This document shows positions 1-7,959 of a stretch of 16,689 bases of DNA, in pieces. The stretch lies in NCBI GenBank assembly GCA_002388885.1, contig DGNI01000127.1, forward strand, positions 39,266 through 55,954. Direction: 5' to 3'. A program made the position numbers and the translations under genes. This stretch comes from Parvularculaceae bacterium UBA4496. GTDB lineage: Bacteria; Pseudomonadota; Alphaproteobacteria; Caulobacterales; Parvularculaceae. The stretch's first letter is position 1. Each line of letters starts with the position of its first letter. Below the pieces are notes generated by a model, which saw nothing but the letters and a program-made list of their open reading frames with translations, was not told the origin of the DNA and searched no databases.

Positions 1-764
1 CCGCCCGAATAGGAATAGGCGTCGGTGTCGTCCTGGCTGAAATGTTCGAGCTTGCGGATATCAACCTTGCCGACCAGCGCCGAAATGTCCTGGTTGTTTT
101 CATCGCCGGGCTCGGTTTTCGAAAGGGCGATCTGGCGCAGTTTCGACGGATAAAGGCGAACGACCTCGAATTTCGAAATGTCGCCGCCGAATTCGTCGAG
201 GCGTTTCACCGCCCACGGGCTCATCAGGCCGTCGAGGCGGCGCTTTTCAATGCCGTACTTGTCTTGAAGCAGGCTTTTCAGTTCATCCGACTGGAAGAGG
301 CCAAGCGGGCTTTCGAATACTGGGGAGATTTCGTTGCCGGCCTTGAGGACATAGATGGGGTGCGCTTCCATCAGGTCTTTGAGGCGTTCGGCGAGCGAGG
401 ATTTGCCGCCGCCTACCGGGCCGAGCAGGTAGATGATCTGGCGTTTTTCTTCGAGGCCTTGCGCCGCGTGCCGGAAGAACGAAACGATCCGTTCGATCGT
501 GTCTTCCATGCCGTAAAAGCCTTCGAACGCGTCGTATTGACGGATCGTGCGGTTGAAAAAGATGCGTGCAAGCCGCGGGTCTTTCGACGTATCGACAAGT
601 TTCGGCTCGCCGATCGCCTTGACCATGCGCTCGGCCGGCGACGCGTAAAGCATCTCATCGTCGCGCGCTGCGAGCAGATAATCCCTGAGGCTCATGGCCT
701 CCTGTTTGACTTTGGTATAGTTCTCCGAAAATACGTCGAAGACATCGAGACTTTGTTCGGTCAT
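1..764 (-). CDS. prkA: PrkA family serine protein kinase, N-terminal part (gene runs off the left edge)
   Basis: About 254 N-terminal residues are present; family members are about 640 aa, so the C-terminal kinase-like region lies outside the window. The protein is a soluble AAA+-type ATPase/kinase of the PrkA/YeaG family, tied to starvation and stress responses in other bacteria. Visible signs are the family stretch GFYGMEDTIERIV, the Walker A loop GPVGGGKSS near residue 110, MSPWAVKRLDEFGGDISKF, and KTEPGDENNQDISALVGKVD, all closely matching E. coli YeaG as I remember it. The start is the ATG at 762-764, beginning MTEQSLDVF; no strong Shine-Dalgarno precedes it. A terminator and a short hairpin (787-802) lie just upstream. 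In other genomes prkA is usually followed by DUF444 and SpoVR genes, which would lie left of this window. Family identity is secure; the kinase substrate is unknown. Confidence 0.95.
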   Translation of the reverse strand, partial: MTEQSLDVFDVFSENYTKVKQEAMSLRDYLLAARDDEMLYASPAERMVKAIGEPKLVDTSKDPRLARIFFNRTIRQYDAFEGFYGMEDTIERIVSFFRHAAQGLEEKRQIIYLLGPVGGGKSSLAERLKDLMEAHPIYVLKAGNEISPVFESPLGLFQSDELKSLLQDKYGIEKRRLDGLMSPWAVKRLDEFGGDISKFEVVRLYPSKLRQIALSKTEPGDENNQDISALVGKVDIRKLEHFSQDDTDAYSYSG

Positions 765-786
765 GGTCGCACGCTCACTGTTTACC

Positions 787-802
787 CGCCTTACTTAAGG
801 CG
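787..802 (-). other. Short hairpin in the prkA leader
   Basis: CGCCTTACTTAAGGCG folds into a 6-7 bp stem with a tiny loop, between the terminator and the prkA start codon. No T tract follows it on either strand, so it is not a terminator. It could be a leader structure in the prkA mRNA; a function is not shown. Confidence 0.35.
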
Positions 803-814
803 TCCCCGCTGGTT

Positions 815-849
815 GAATAAAAAAGGCGCCGGCTTTCATGCCCAGCGCC
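815..849 (-). terminator. Rho-independent terminator just upstream of prkA
   Basis: Reading leftward on the minus strand, the arms GGCGC and GGC pair with GCC and GCGCC around the loop ATGAAA, with a small internal mismatch, and are followed by a run of T (minus-strand TTTTTTATT). The T tract ends 51 bp before the prkA start. The stop codon of the small ORF (836-838) falls in the loop. It could end the small ORF transcript or attenuate prkA. Confidence 0.65.
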
Positions 850-1012
850 CCGCCCTTACCTTCAATGCTGCGCCGTCATAAACGGCGACTTTGAAACCTT
901 CGTTCAACGGAGACGCAAACTGGCTGTCTGTTCTGATATGGAGCGTAGAAAAAGCGTCGCAAGGTTTTTGAACCTCCGTTTTTATCGCTTCTTCGTGATT
1001 TGAGCTCGACAT
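836..1012 (-). CDS. Small ORF, 58 aa, hypothetical, in the prkA upstream region
   Basis: An ATG at 1010-1012 is preceded by AGG with a 7 nt spacing and by an in-frame stop a few codons upstream, so the start is well bounded. The 58-residue product begins MSSSNHEEAIKTEVQKPCD and ends GAALKVRAGRWA. It has no signal peptide or membrane segment and one Cys, and I recognise no family. Codon third positions are mixed, less GC-rich than the flanking genes, so coding is not certain. Its TGA stop lies in the loop of a terminator that ends 51 bp before prkA. This suggests either an independent small gene or a leader peptide for prkA. It could also be chance: no homolog check was possible. Confidence 0.4.
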   Translation of the reverse strand: MSSSNHEEAIKTEVQKPCDAFSTLHIRTDSQFASPLNEGFKVAVYDGAALKVRAGRWA

Positions 1013-1467
1013 GTCGCAACCTGTCCGCGTTTAGTGCCTGTTGGCGTCACTCCGTCTTCGTACCGGCCAATACTCCGCCCATTCGCACGCCAAAGGCGTA
1101 CAAAATAAGGTTAACCGGAAGGCCCCTAACAATTCGTTTTCGGTTTTTCGTTTGCCTGAATAATATAACATCAATCGCGTTGCGTTGCGATAAATATATC
1201 GCTCCGGACCCGGCCCAATTTTCGCCGCAATCTTTCCCCGCCTCTGCGAGCATTCACAGCGTTTGGAATGTTCTGCCAACAAAGCGCGAGTGCGCTGCGT
1301 TTGATGGGGGGTCGTTAGCGCTTTCGCGCAAGCGGTGTTTATAAAATTTACTTCTTGGCAATCGACATTGCCGAGCGCTAAATTTTTAATGTGAAGATAT
1401 CGCGCGCGGCGTTGTTAGTTTTTTGTGCTACGCGATGTATGTTTTGTGATTGGGAGCGAATTTCGAA
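1013..1467. other. 455 bp gene-poor region between lysK and the small ORF
   Basis: This stretch is more AT-rich than its surroundings, especially 1100-1200 and 1340-1460. Three overlapping reading frames of 68 to 114 codons cross it, but their translations look random and have no convincing Shine-Dalgarno. Visible structure: a perfect hairpin GGCAATcgacATTGCC at 1357-1372, and the palindrome GGTTAACC at 1109-1116. The minus-strand TTATATTATT around 1160-1170 resembles a -10 region but has no good -35 partner. A promoter for the small ORF and prkA probably lies here. I see no clear terminator for lysK. Confidence 0.4.
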
Positions 1468-3054
1468 TCATCCGCGCGCAAGCGCGTCATCGATCAGCGC
1501 CGCTGCGGCGCCCGCACCATAGATTTTGACGAACGGGCCCATACGCGGGCCCGCTTCCTGGCCAAACACAACCTCGTAGAGCCCCTTGAACCAGTCGCGG
1601 ATGTTTTCAAACGCTTGGGCCTTGCCCGCGTCGAAAACAGCGGTCTGGTAGTCGTCCTCACTGCCGCCATCGCCGATCTCTTTCAGGCGCGCCGACAGCA
1701 TTTCGAGCGCGGCTCGTTCTTTCTCGCTTGGCGCGCGATACTTCTTGTTCGGCTTGATGAAGGCCTCGAAATATCGCCCGGCGAATTTTATGAGTTCGGC
1801 TGTCTCGGCAAATTCCGCCTCCGAGGCGTTGGGGCGATATTTTCGGATGAACCCGCGCAACACTTCCTCGTCCGCGCCGCCTGTGGCGTTCACAAGGTTT
1901 AAAAGCATGGCGAAGTTCACGGGCGGCATGACGGCGGGCGGCTTGCCTTCGTGAATATGCCAGACCGGATTGTCGAGGGCCTTGGCGCCTTCCTGGCCCT
2001 CATATTTCTCCAGATGTGACCAGTATTCGTCGGCGACCTTCGGGATCACGTCGAAATAAAGCTTCTTTGCGGCTTTCGGGTTCTGGAACATGTAAAGCGC
2101 AAGGCTCTGCGGCGAAGCGTAGGTGAGCCATTCCTCAATCGCGATGCCATTGCCCTTGGTTTTTGAAATCTTCTTGCCTTCCTCATCGAGGAAGAGCTGG
2201 TAGTTGAAACCGGCCGGCGGCTCGGCGCCCAGCGCCTTGACGATGCGGTTTGACAGGCGAACAGATTCCGTCAAATCTTCGCCAGACATTTCATAATCGA
2301 CGCCGAGGGCGAACCATCGCCCGGCCCAGTCGGCCTTCCATTGCAGCTTCGTCGCGCCGCCGCCCACGAAGGTGCGAACCTTCTCGCCGTTCTCGTCTTC
2401 GAATACGACTTCGCCTTTCTTGGCGTCAATTTCCAGCATGGGTACATAGAGAACGCGCCCAGTCGAAGGGGATATGGGGAGGATCGGTGAATAACTGCCG
2501 CGGCGTTCTTCGCCAAGCGTCGGCAGGATGATGTCCATCACCGCGTCATAACGCTCAAGCACACGGATCAGCGTGTCGTCGAACTGGCCGGAACGATAGC
2601 ACTCGGTGGATGAAAGGAATTCGTAGTCGAAACCGAACTCGTCAAGAAATGAGCGCAGCTTGGCGTTATTGTGATGCGCAAAACTTTCATGACTGCCCCA
2701 GGGATCCGGCACGTCGGTCAGCGGCTTTTGCAGATATTCGTTCAGTTGCTCCTGATTGGGCACCTGCGGCGGCACTTTGCGCATGCCGTCCATGTCGTCG
2801 GAAAAGGCGATGAGGCGCGTTTCGCGCCCCGTCAGCAATTCAAACGCCCGGCGCACCATGGTGGTGCGCGCCACCTCCCCGAACGTGCCGATATGCGGCG
2901 GACCGGAGGGGCCGTATCCAGTCTCGAACACAACGGGACCGTCTTTCTTCACCCGCTCCAGCCGTTTGATGAGCGCCTTTGCCTCCTGAAACGGCCAGGT
3001 CTTGGCGGCGGCGGCGTCATCAGCGGTGAAGGATTTGATCTGCAAAGCGGTCAT
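1468..3054 (-). CDS. lysK: Class I lysyl-tRNA synthetase
   Basis: This cytoplasmic enzyme charges tRNA-Lys with lysine using ATP, with the Rossmann-type class I fold found in archaea, spirochaetes and many alphaproteobacteria rather than the class II fold of E. coli LysS. The first signature, GPSGPPHIGTFGEVAR, lies near residues 49-64. The KMSKS-like loop KKISKTKGNG lies near 294-303. Length is 528 aa from the chosen ATG at 3052-3054 (MTALQIKSF), normal for the family. An ATG 18 bp upstream (3070-3072) would add MLGNRL, but it overlaps the minus-strand TATAAT at 3071-3076 and has no Shine-Dalgarno, so I prefer the inner start. The gene stands alone: its divergent neighbour is the terB-like gene and a long gap follows. 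Identity is certain; the exact start is less so. Confidence 0.95.
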   Translation of the reverse strand: MTALQIKSFTADDAAAAKTWPFQEAKALIKRLERVKKDGPVVFETGYGPSGPPHIGTFGEVARTTMVRRAFELLTGRETRLIAFSDDMDGMRKVPPQVPNQEQLNEYLQKPLTDVPDPWGSHESFAHHNNAKLRSFLDEFGFDYEFLSSTECYRSGQFDDTLIRVLERYDAVMDIILPTLGEERRGSYSPILPISPSTGRVLYVPMLEIDAKKGEVVFEDENGEKVRTFVGGGATKLQWKADWAGRWFALGVDYEMSGEDLTESVRLSNRIVKALGAEPPAGFNYQLFLDEEGKKISKTKGNGIAIEEWLTYASPQSLALYMFQNPKAAKKLYFDVIPKVADEYWSHLEKYEGQEGAKALDNPVWHIHEGKPPAVMPPVNFAMLLNLVNATGGADEEVLRGFIRKYRPNASEAEFAETAELIKFAGRYFEAFIKPNKKYRAPSEKERAALEMLSARLKEIGDGGSEDDYQTAVFDAGKAQAFENIRDWFKGLYEVVFGQEAGPRMGPFVKIYGAGAAAALIDDALARG

Positions 3055-3070
3055 GAGACGATTTCCGAGC

Positions 3071-3123
3071 ATTATACGAGCGGCGGAGGTTTAACGTCCG
3101 CGGCTTGAAGGTCAATCATTATA
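3071..3123 (-). promoter_or_regulatory. Candidate lysK promoter region with two TATAAT boxes
   Basis: On the minus strand, perfect TATAAT hexamers occur at 3118-3123 and 3071-3076, upstream of the lysK start at 3054. Neither has a good TTGACA-like hexamer 16-18 bp away. The distal box would give a leader of about 57 nt; the proximal one would give a very short leader and would exclude the ATG at 3072. Confidence 0.35.
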
Positions 3124-3204
3124 GCAGCGCGTTAAACGCCGCGAGGTTGCCGTTTGCGCTGTCCGCCGCTAGCTTCCGTGCAACATTGCGAAAAGGAGCG
3201 CATT

Positions 3205-3642
3205 ATGGGCGCCGAAGGTGTCGTTTCCCTCACGCCGCAGGAGGCAGTGATCTACCTCATGGTGCTGGCGTCCGCCTCGGACGGCGCCATCAACGATGCG
3301 GAGCTGCGTACGATCGGCCGCGTGGTCCGTTCGTTTCCGTTGTTTTCCGAAGAGGATGAGCAGGGCCTTGTCAAAATCGCGGAAAACTGCGGCGCGCTGA
3401 TGTCGTCCGATGGAGGTCTCCACAAGGTGCTCGAAGCTGGCGCGAAAGCATTACCGTCCTTTCTTTGCGAAACGGCCTATGCCGCCGTGATCGACGTCGT
3501 GACCGCTGACGAAAATCTCGATGTTACTGAAATCCGAATCCTCGAACTCATTCGCGACGCACTGAAGGTCGAGGACGAGGGCGCCCAGGCGATCGAACAT
3601 GCCGCGCGGGCGAGGCACATGACGGTGAACGGGACTGCCTAG
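3205..3642 (+). CDS. TerB-like protein, 145 aa
   Basis: A small, mostly helical cytoplasmic protein of the TerB family (tellurite-resistance/DjlA-type acidic helical domain). Supporting stretches are the N-terminal YLMVLASASDGAINDAELRTIG, the later repeat-like VIDVVTADENLDVTEIRILELI, and regularly placed acidic residues thought to bind metal in the family. The start is the ATG at 3205-3207 (MGAEGVVSL), preceded by the strong Shine-Dalgarno AAAAGGAG; a longer reading frame begins further left but lacks one. The gene is isolated from any terC, terD or terE gene, so a role in tellurite resistance should not be assumed. Its TAG stop lies in a CTAG palindrome shared with the convergent transporter. 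Family call is good, function unknown. Confidence 0.85.
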   Translation: MGAEGVVSLTPQEAVIYLMVLASASDGAINDAELRTIGRVVRSFPLFSEEDEQGLVKIAENCGALMSSDGGLHKVLEAGAKALPSFLCETAYAAVIDVVTADENLDVTEIRILELIRDALKVEDEGAQAIEHAARARHMTVNGTA

Positions 3643-5003
3643 CGCAGCATCACCCAGCAGACGCTGGAAACAATCACCGCAACGATGATGTTGAGCATGA
3701 CGCCCTCGCGCGCCATGCGGGCGATGGAAACACGGCCCGTGCCGTAGACGATGGCGTTCGGCGCCGTTGCGACGGGCAGCATGAACGCGCAGGAGCAGGA
3801 TATTACTGCCGGGATCATGAGAAGCTCCGGGTTGACGCCGGTCCCGGCCGCAACGGCGGCGAGCAGCGGCATCAGCAAGTTGGCGGTCGCCGTGTTCGAT
3901 GTCATTTCCGTCAGGAACGTGACCGACAGACACAGGCCCAGCATCATCAAAAAGACCGGCATATTGGTAAAGCCGGAAAGCTGGTCACCGATCAATACAT
4001 CAAGCCCGCTGGCGCGGAACCCGCTGGCGATGCAGATACCCCCGGCAAAGAGCAGCAGCATGCCCCAGGGAATATCGCCGGCCGATTTCCAGTCCAGAAG
4101 CGCACCGCCTTTTCCATCGGGAACGAGAAACATCAGGATGACGGCGAAAACGGCGACAGTGGAATCGCCGGCGCCTTCCATGCCGAGCGCGCCCGACCAT
4201 CCGCCGAAGGGTTCAGCGCGCGTGATCCATAACGCGATGGCGATGGCGAATACGATCATGGTGCGGACTTCATCCTTGCGCCATGGACCGGGATCACTCA
4301 GTTCCGGCGCCTTGACCCCGCCCATGGAGCGCGTCAGCCACAGCGCCATGACCGGAATGCCAATGACAACAATGGGAACGCCGATCGACATCCAGCGTGC
4401 GAAGGAAAATTCCTCGCCGGTCGCCTGCAAAAAATTGTCAGCGAAAATGAGATTCGGCGGCGTGCCGATCAGTGTCGCTGTACCGCCGAAGGAGGCGGCG
4501 TAAGCGATGCCGAGCAGCAGCGCCGGCCCCAGCTTCGGATTGTCCGAACGCGCCAATATCGCCAGCGCCATGGTCGCGAGCATTAGAGTCGTGGCCGTGT
4601 TCGAGATCCACATGGATAAAACCGCGGCAGCGATCATGAAACCGATAACGAGGCGCCTGCCGGACGTTCCCACAAGATTGATCATGTAAAGGGCGAGCCG
4701 TTCATGCGCGCCGGACTTTTCGAGCGCTTTCGACAACATGAACGACGCCATCAGAAGAACGATTACGTAACTGCCGAGCGCTGCAGCGGCGGCGCGCTGG
4801 TCGAGGACGCCCGCCAGCGGGAAAAGCGCGAAAGGAACGAGCGACGTCGCCGGGATTGGCAGGGCTTCGGACACCCACCAGAAGGCGGTGAGCGCCGTAA
4901 TGGCGATGGTGGCGACGACCTGTTCGGGGAGGCCGCCATACTGCGCGCCTGCGCCCGCTGCGGCGGCGAAAGCCAGCCCCATCAGAATTCTTATCGGTTT
5001 CAT
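3639..5003 (-). CDS. DASS/SLC13-family sodium:anion (di- or tricarboxylate, sulfate) symporter
   Basis: An integral inner-membrane transporter of 454 aa with about 11-12 hydrophobic segments. Both hallmark SNT motifs of the divalent anion:sodium symporter family are present: MWISNTATTLM near residues 131-141 and MTSNTATANLLMP near 367-379. Also typical are SEALPIPATSLVP near 45-57, ATLIGTPPNLIF near 176-187 and VATAPNAIVYG near the end. The substrate is probably a dicarboxylate or sulfate coupled to sodium, but sequence alone does not decide. I chose the ATG at 5001-5003 (MKPIRILMG), which starts right before the first membrane helix; the frame stays open upstream to 5207, but that extension is polar and overlaps the divergent DUF952 gene. 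The 3' end overlaps the terB-like gene by 4 bp. Confidence 0.92.
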   Translation of the reverse strand: MKPIRILMGLAFAAAAGAGAQYGGLPEQVVATIAITALTAFWWVSEALPIPATSLVPFALFPLAGVLDQRAAAAALGSYVIVLLMASFMLSKALEKSGAHERLALYMINLVGTSGRRLVIGFMIAAAVLSMWISNTATTLMLATMALAILARSDNPKLGPALLLGIAYAASFGGTATLIGTPPNLIFADNFLQATGEEFSFARWMSIGVPIVVIGIPVMALWLTRSMGGVKAPELSDPGPWRKDEVRTMIVFAIAIALWITRAEPFGGWSGALGMEGAGDSTVAVFAVILMFLVPDGKGGALLDWKSAGDIPWGMLLLFAGGICIASGFRASGLDVLIGDQLSGFTNMPVFLMMLGLCLSVTFLTEMTSNTATANLLMPLLAAVAAGTGVNPELLMIPAVISCSCAFMLPVATAPNAIVYGTGRVSIARMAREGVMLNIIVAVIVSSVCWVMLR

Positions 5004-5084
5004 GGGCCCGTATTTGTCTGCGATTGGCGCCGCCTGTCCAGCTTGACTCTGGACCGAAAGGCCGAGCCGGGTTACGCGGAAGGC

Positions 5085-5444
5085 ATGCCGACAGAAACTT
5101 TCCCTGAGTTCGTCTATCGCCTCGCAAGCGCTGAGGAGTGGCGCGTGGCGCAGGAAAGCGGCGCCGTGCCGGGACGCGATATTGATGAGCGCGACGGGTA
5201 TTTTCACATGTCAACGCGCGCGCAGGTCTTGGACACTGCGAACCTGCATTTCAGCGGCGCAACGGATTTGCTGGCGCTTGAAATTCCACTGAAGCCGATT
5301 GCCGCCGACGTGAAATTCGAACTGGCGCCAAAACGCGGGGAGGCGTTTCCGCATTTTTATGGCGATCTCAGCCGGGATCATGTCTCGGCGGTCATTCGTC
5401 TTGAGAGATCCGGCGCCGGCTTCCAGTTCGGTGACCGCTTGTGA
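5085..5444 (+). CDS. DUF952 family protein
   Basis: A 119 aa soluble protein of the DUF952 family, recognised from the opening FVYRLASAEEW, the central GYFHMSTRAQVLDTANLHF and the C-terminal FPHFYGDLSRDHV. The family has no settled function; its fold has been compared to ADP-ribosyltransferase-like domains, which I cannot test here. The start is the ATG at 5085-5087 (MPTETFPEF), with GGAAGG very close upstream, matching the usual family N-terminus. Its TGA overlaps the GTG start of pyrD in the tetranucleotide GTGA at 5441-5444, so the pair is very likely co-transcribed and translationally coupled. DUF952 next to pyrD recurs in alphaproteobacteria, from memory. The divergent transporter start is 81 bp away. 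Confidence 0.85.
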   Translation: MPTETFPEFVYRLASAEEWRVAQESGAVPGRDIDERDGYFHMSTRAQVLDTANLHFSGATDLLALEIPLKPIAADVKFELAPKRGEAFPHFYGDLSRDHVSAVIRLERSGAGFQFGDRL

Positions 5445-6499
5445 AGCCGTCTATGTCTCTGGCGGACTTTGGTTCAAAGGCCATGGGCCTTGTTGACGGC
5501 GAGACAGCGCATCGCCTGACAGTGCGTATGCTGAGGGCCGGGTTGGGTCCGAAAGCGGTAATCGAGGATAAATCCTTATCCATCCGTGTCGCCGGAATCG
5601 ATTTTCCGAACCCGCTAGGTCTTGCCGCGGGTTTCGATAAGAACGCCGAGGCGCCGAATGCTACTCTCGATCTCGGGTTCGGGTTTGCAGAAATCGGCGC
5701 CGTGACGCCGCGCCCTCAGGCCGGCAATGATCGTCCCCGCGTTTTCCGTTTGCGCGCCGATGCTGCTGTCATAAACCGTTATGGATTTAACAATGATGGT
5801 CTTGAGGTTATCGCCGCCCGCCTGAAGGCGCGACCTCGGTCCGGCATCGTCGGCGCCAATCTTGGCGCCAACAAGGACAGCGAAGACCGTACGGAAGATT
5901 ACGTTAAAGGCGTTAAAGGGCTCGCCGGGCTCGTTGATTTCTTCACCGTCAACATTTCTTCGCCGAACACGTCAGGACTGCGCGCGCTTCAGGACAAAGC
6001 CTCATTGAGAGCGCTGATGGTGCGTGTGCTGTCGACACGTGATCGCCATGCGCCGCGCGCACCAGTATTTCTGAAAATTGCGCCGGACATCACTGACGTA
6101 GACAGGGCGGATATTGCCTCGGTGGCGAAGGATATGAAGCTGGACGGCTTGATAATTTCCAACACAACTATCGCCCGCCCGGATACGTTACGCAGTGCAG
6201 CCGCAAAGGAAACGGGCGGCCTTTCCGGCGCGCCGCTGTTCGCGCCTTCAACGGCGCTTTTGAAGGAATTTCATCGCGCCCTTGGAAAAGAGATTCCCTT
6301 GATCGGCGTCGGCGGGGTATTCTCTGCCCGCGATGCCTATGAGAAAATTCTCTCCGGCGCGTCGCTGGTGCAGCTTTATACGGCGCTTATCTATGAAGGG
6401 CCGTCGCTTCCGTCGCGCATCCTTCACGAATTGCCGTCGTTTTTGAAAGCAGACGGATTTGAAACGGTGGCTGAGGCCGTCGGCGCAGGCTGTCACTGA
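5441..6499 (+). CDS. pyrD: Dihydroorotate dehydrogenase (quinone), class 2
   Basis: Oxidises dihydroorotate to orotate in pyrimidine synthesis, passing electrons through FMN to membrane quinone. Class 2 features are the N-terminal extension (helical MSLADFGSKAMGLVDGETAHRL) and the catalytic serine in NISSPNTSGLR near residues 171-181, rather than the class 1 cysteine. FMN and substrate sites include LAAGFDKNAEA (61-71), INRYGFNNDG (111-120), GANLGANKDS (138-147), FLKIAPD (210-216), ISNTT (240-244), GGLSGAPL (259-266) and GVGGVFS (289-295). Length is 352 aa from GTG at 5441, normal. The start overlaps the DUF952 stop; the alternative ATG at 5453-5455 would shorten it by four residues. The 3' end overlaps the convergent MATE gene by 7 bp. 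Confidence 0.97.
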   Translation: MKPSMSLADFGSKAMGLVDGETAHRLTVRMLRAGLGPKAVIEDKSLSIRVAGIDFPNPLGLAAGFDKNAEAPNATLDLGFGFAEIGAVTPRPQAGNDRPRVFRLRADAAVINRYGFNNDGLEVIAARLKARPRSGIVGANLGANKDSEDRTEDYVKGVKGLAGLVDFFTVNISSPNTSGLRALQDKASLRALMVRVLSTRDRHAPRAPVFLKIAPDITDVDRADIASVAKDMKLDGLIISNTTIARPDTLRSAAAKETGGLSGAPLFAPSTALLKEFHRALGKEIPLIGVGGVFSARDAYEKILSGASLVQLYTALIYEGPSLPSRILHELPSFLKADGFETVAEAVGAGCH

Positions 6500-7866
6500 C
6501 GTTCGATTGAATGCCGAATGCGCGGCAGCCAAATTCCGAGTGCGACGGCGCGGATCAGAAAATAAACCGAAAACGCCAGCCAAAGGCCGTGATTGCCGAA
6601 CGGCCCTGCCAGCCAAAGCGAAGCCGGGATAAATATGATTGTCGAAACGATAATCGCGTCGCGCAGTTCGCGCGAACGCGTGGCGCCGACAAAAATTCCG
6701 TCAAGCTGAAAGCCAAGCACTACCATAAGCGGGCTGACGACTACCCACGGCATAAAGGATTGCGTCGCTTCGCGGATCGGGCCTTCCGGCGTCAACAGCG
6801 CGATCAGCGCGTCCCCTGCAAGCCAATAAAAAGCGACAAAAAGAAACGCCGCTGCTGTCGCCAGTTCAAACGTGCGGCGTACAGCGCTTTTATATCGCGC
6901 AATTCCGCGCGCCCGGTCCTTTGCTCCCAGCGCCTGTCCGACGAGCGTTTCTGCGGCGATAGCCGTACCGTCGAGGGCGAGGCCGGTGAAGAGAAAGAGC
7001 TGCAACAGCGCCTGATTGGCGGCAAGCGTTACATCGCCGAAGGCGCCGCCGCGCTGTACGAACCATGCGAAAGAAAAAGCCAGGAGCAATGTGCGCACAA
7101 ATATATCGACATTGATCGTGATTGTTTTTTTAAGTCGTGACGCCATGAAGAACTCTTTTGGCCGCCAGCTTGTTTTCACGCCGCCATGGTCTTTCAGGAT
7201 AATCAGCACGAACGCAGCCGTCGCAAAAAAGCCGGCCACTTCCGCAATCAATGTTCCGGCCGCGACGCCGGCGGCGCCCCAGCCGAGGCCGACGACGAAC
7301 CAGTAATCGAGGATGATATTCAGCGCCGTCATGAAGACGCTTGCGGCCATCAGGTAGTCAGTCCGTCCGCGCGCAGTCAGCCAGCCGAAGCCGGCATAGG
7401 ACGCCAGCGCAAACGGCGCGCCCCAGATGCGTATATTGAAATAATCGCGCCCGGCGCTGAGCGTCTCGGCGCTTGCCTCTGATCCTGTCGCCAGCAGCTT
7501 GAACGCGATGACGCCGATCGGCCATTGCAGGAGAACCAGCCCTGCGCCGATACCGCCCGCAATCATGACGCCGCGGGCCAGCGCGGCGCGTGCTTCGGAT
7601 TCGTCTTCGGCGCCGACCGCCTGCGCGGTGAGGCCGGCGACGCTCATCCGCAAAAATCCGAACGTCCAGTAGGCGAGGGAAAAGATGACCGCCCCCAGCC
7701 CGACAGCAGCAATATCGAGCGGCCTTGTGGACTGCGCCAACGCCCAGACATCGACAGCGCCGAGCAGCGGCGTGACCGACGCGGCCACTGACGCCGGCCA
7801 GGCGAGACGCAGAACCTCGCCGTAGGAAACGCCGCCCGGCGCAGGCTCTGATGATGCAACAGTCAT
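6493..7866 (-). CDS. MATE family efflux transporter (DinF-like)
   Basis: An inner-membrane multidrug and toxin extrusion-type exporter of 457 aa, driven by proton or sodium exchange in characterised members. About 12 hydrophobic segments are visible. Family-like stretches are the opening VSYGEVLRLAWPASVAASVTPL, the QAVGAEDESEARAALARG loop, and the second-half counterparts LALDGTAIAAETLVGQALGAKD and GFQLDGIFVGATRSRELRDA. The LDG...AAETLVGQALGAKD form is typical of the DinF-like branch. I chose the ATG at 7864-7866 (MTVASSEPAPGG), directly before the first helix. The frame is open further upstream, but the extension is not family-like and would crowd the divergent DUF2270 gene. The substrate cannot be told. 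The stop overlaps the end of pyrD. Confidence 0.9.
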   Translation of the reverse strand: MTVASSEPAPGGVSYGEVLRLAWPASVAASVTPLLGAVDVWALAQSTRPLDIAAVGLGAVIFSLAYWTFGFLRMSVAGLTAQAVGAEDESEARAALARGVMIAGGIGAGLVLLQWPIGVIAFKLLATGSEASAETLSAGRDYFNIRIWGAPFALASYAGFGWLTARGRTDYLMAASVFMTALNIILDYWFVVGLGWGAAGVAAGTLIAEVAGFFATAAFVLIILKDHGGVKTSWRPKEFFMASRLKKTITINVDIFVRTLLLAFSFAWFVQRGGAFGDVTLAANQALLQLFLFTGLALDGTAIAAETLVGQALGAKDRARGIARYKSAVRRTFELATAAAFLFVAFYWLAGDALIALLTPEGPIREATQSFMPWVVVSPLMVVLGFQLDGIFVGATRSRELRDAIIVSTIIFIPASLWLAGPFGNHGLWLAFSVYFLIRAVALGIWLPRIRHSIERQ

Positions 7867-7959
7867 GAATGCCGGGTAATCTGTTATAGACGCCCTGTCG
7901 AGCCGCTTGTGTTCAGGCGGCGAATGCGGCGACAATACCGTCATGCTTGCGAGCCTTGA

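Noticed and set aside
42..881. Plus-strand open frame of 279 codons opposite prkA
   Set aside because: It is the antisense shadow of the well-matched prkA frame; its translation has no family character.
1000..1344. Plus-strand frame of 114 codons, and minus-strand frames of 68 and 83 codons, in the lysK-prkA gap
   Set aside because: No convincing Shine-Dalgarno, overlapping alternatives on both strands, and compositions that look random.
3205..3642. Tellurite resistance operon
   Set aside because: Only a TerB-like domain is present; none of the neighbours is a terC, terD, terE or terZ gene.
3751..4503. Plus-strand frame of 250 codons opposite the DASS transporter
   Set aside because: The minus strand carries both SNT motifs and clear membrane helices; this frame is a shadow.
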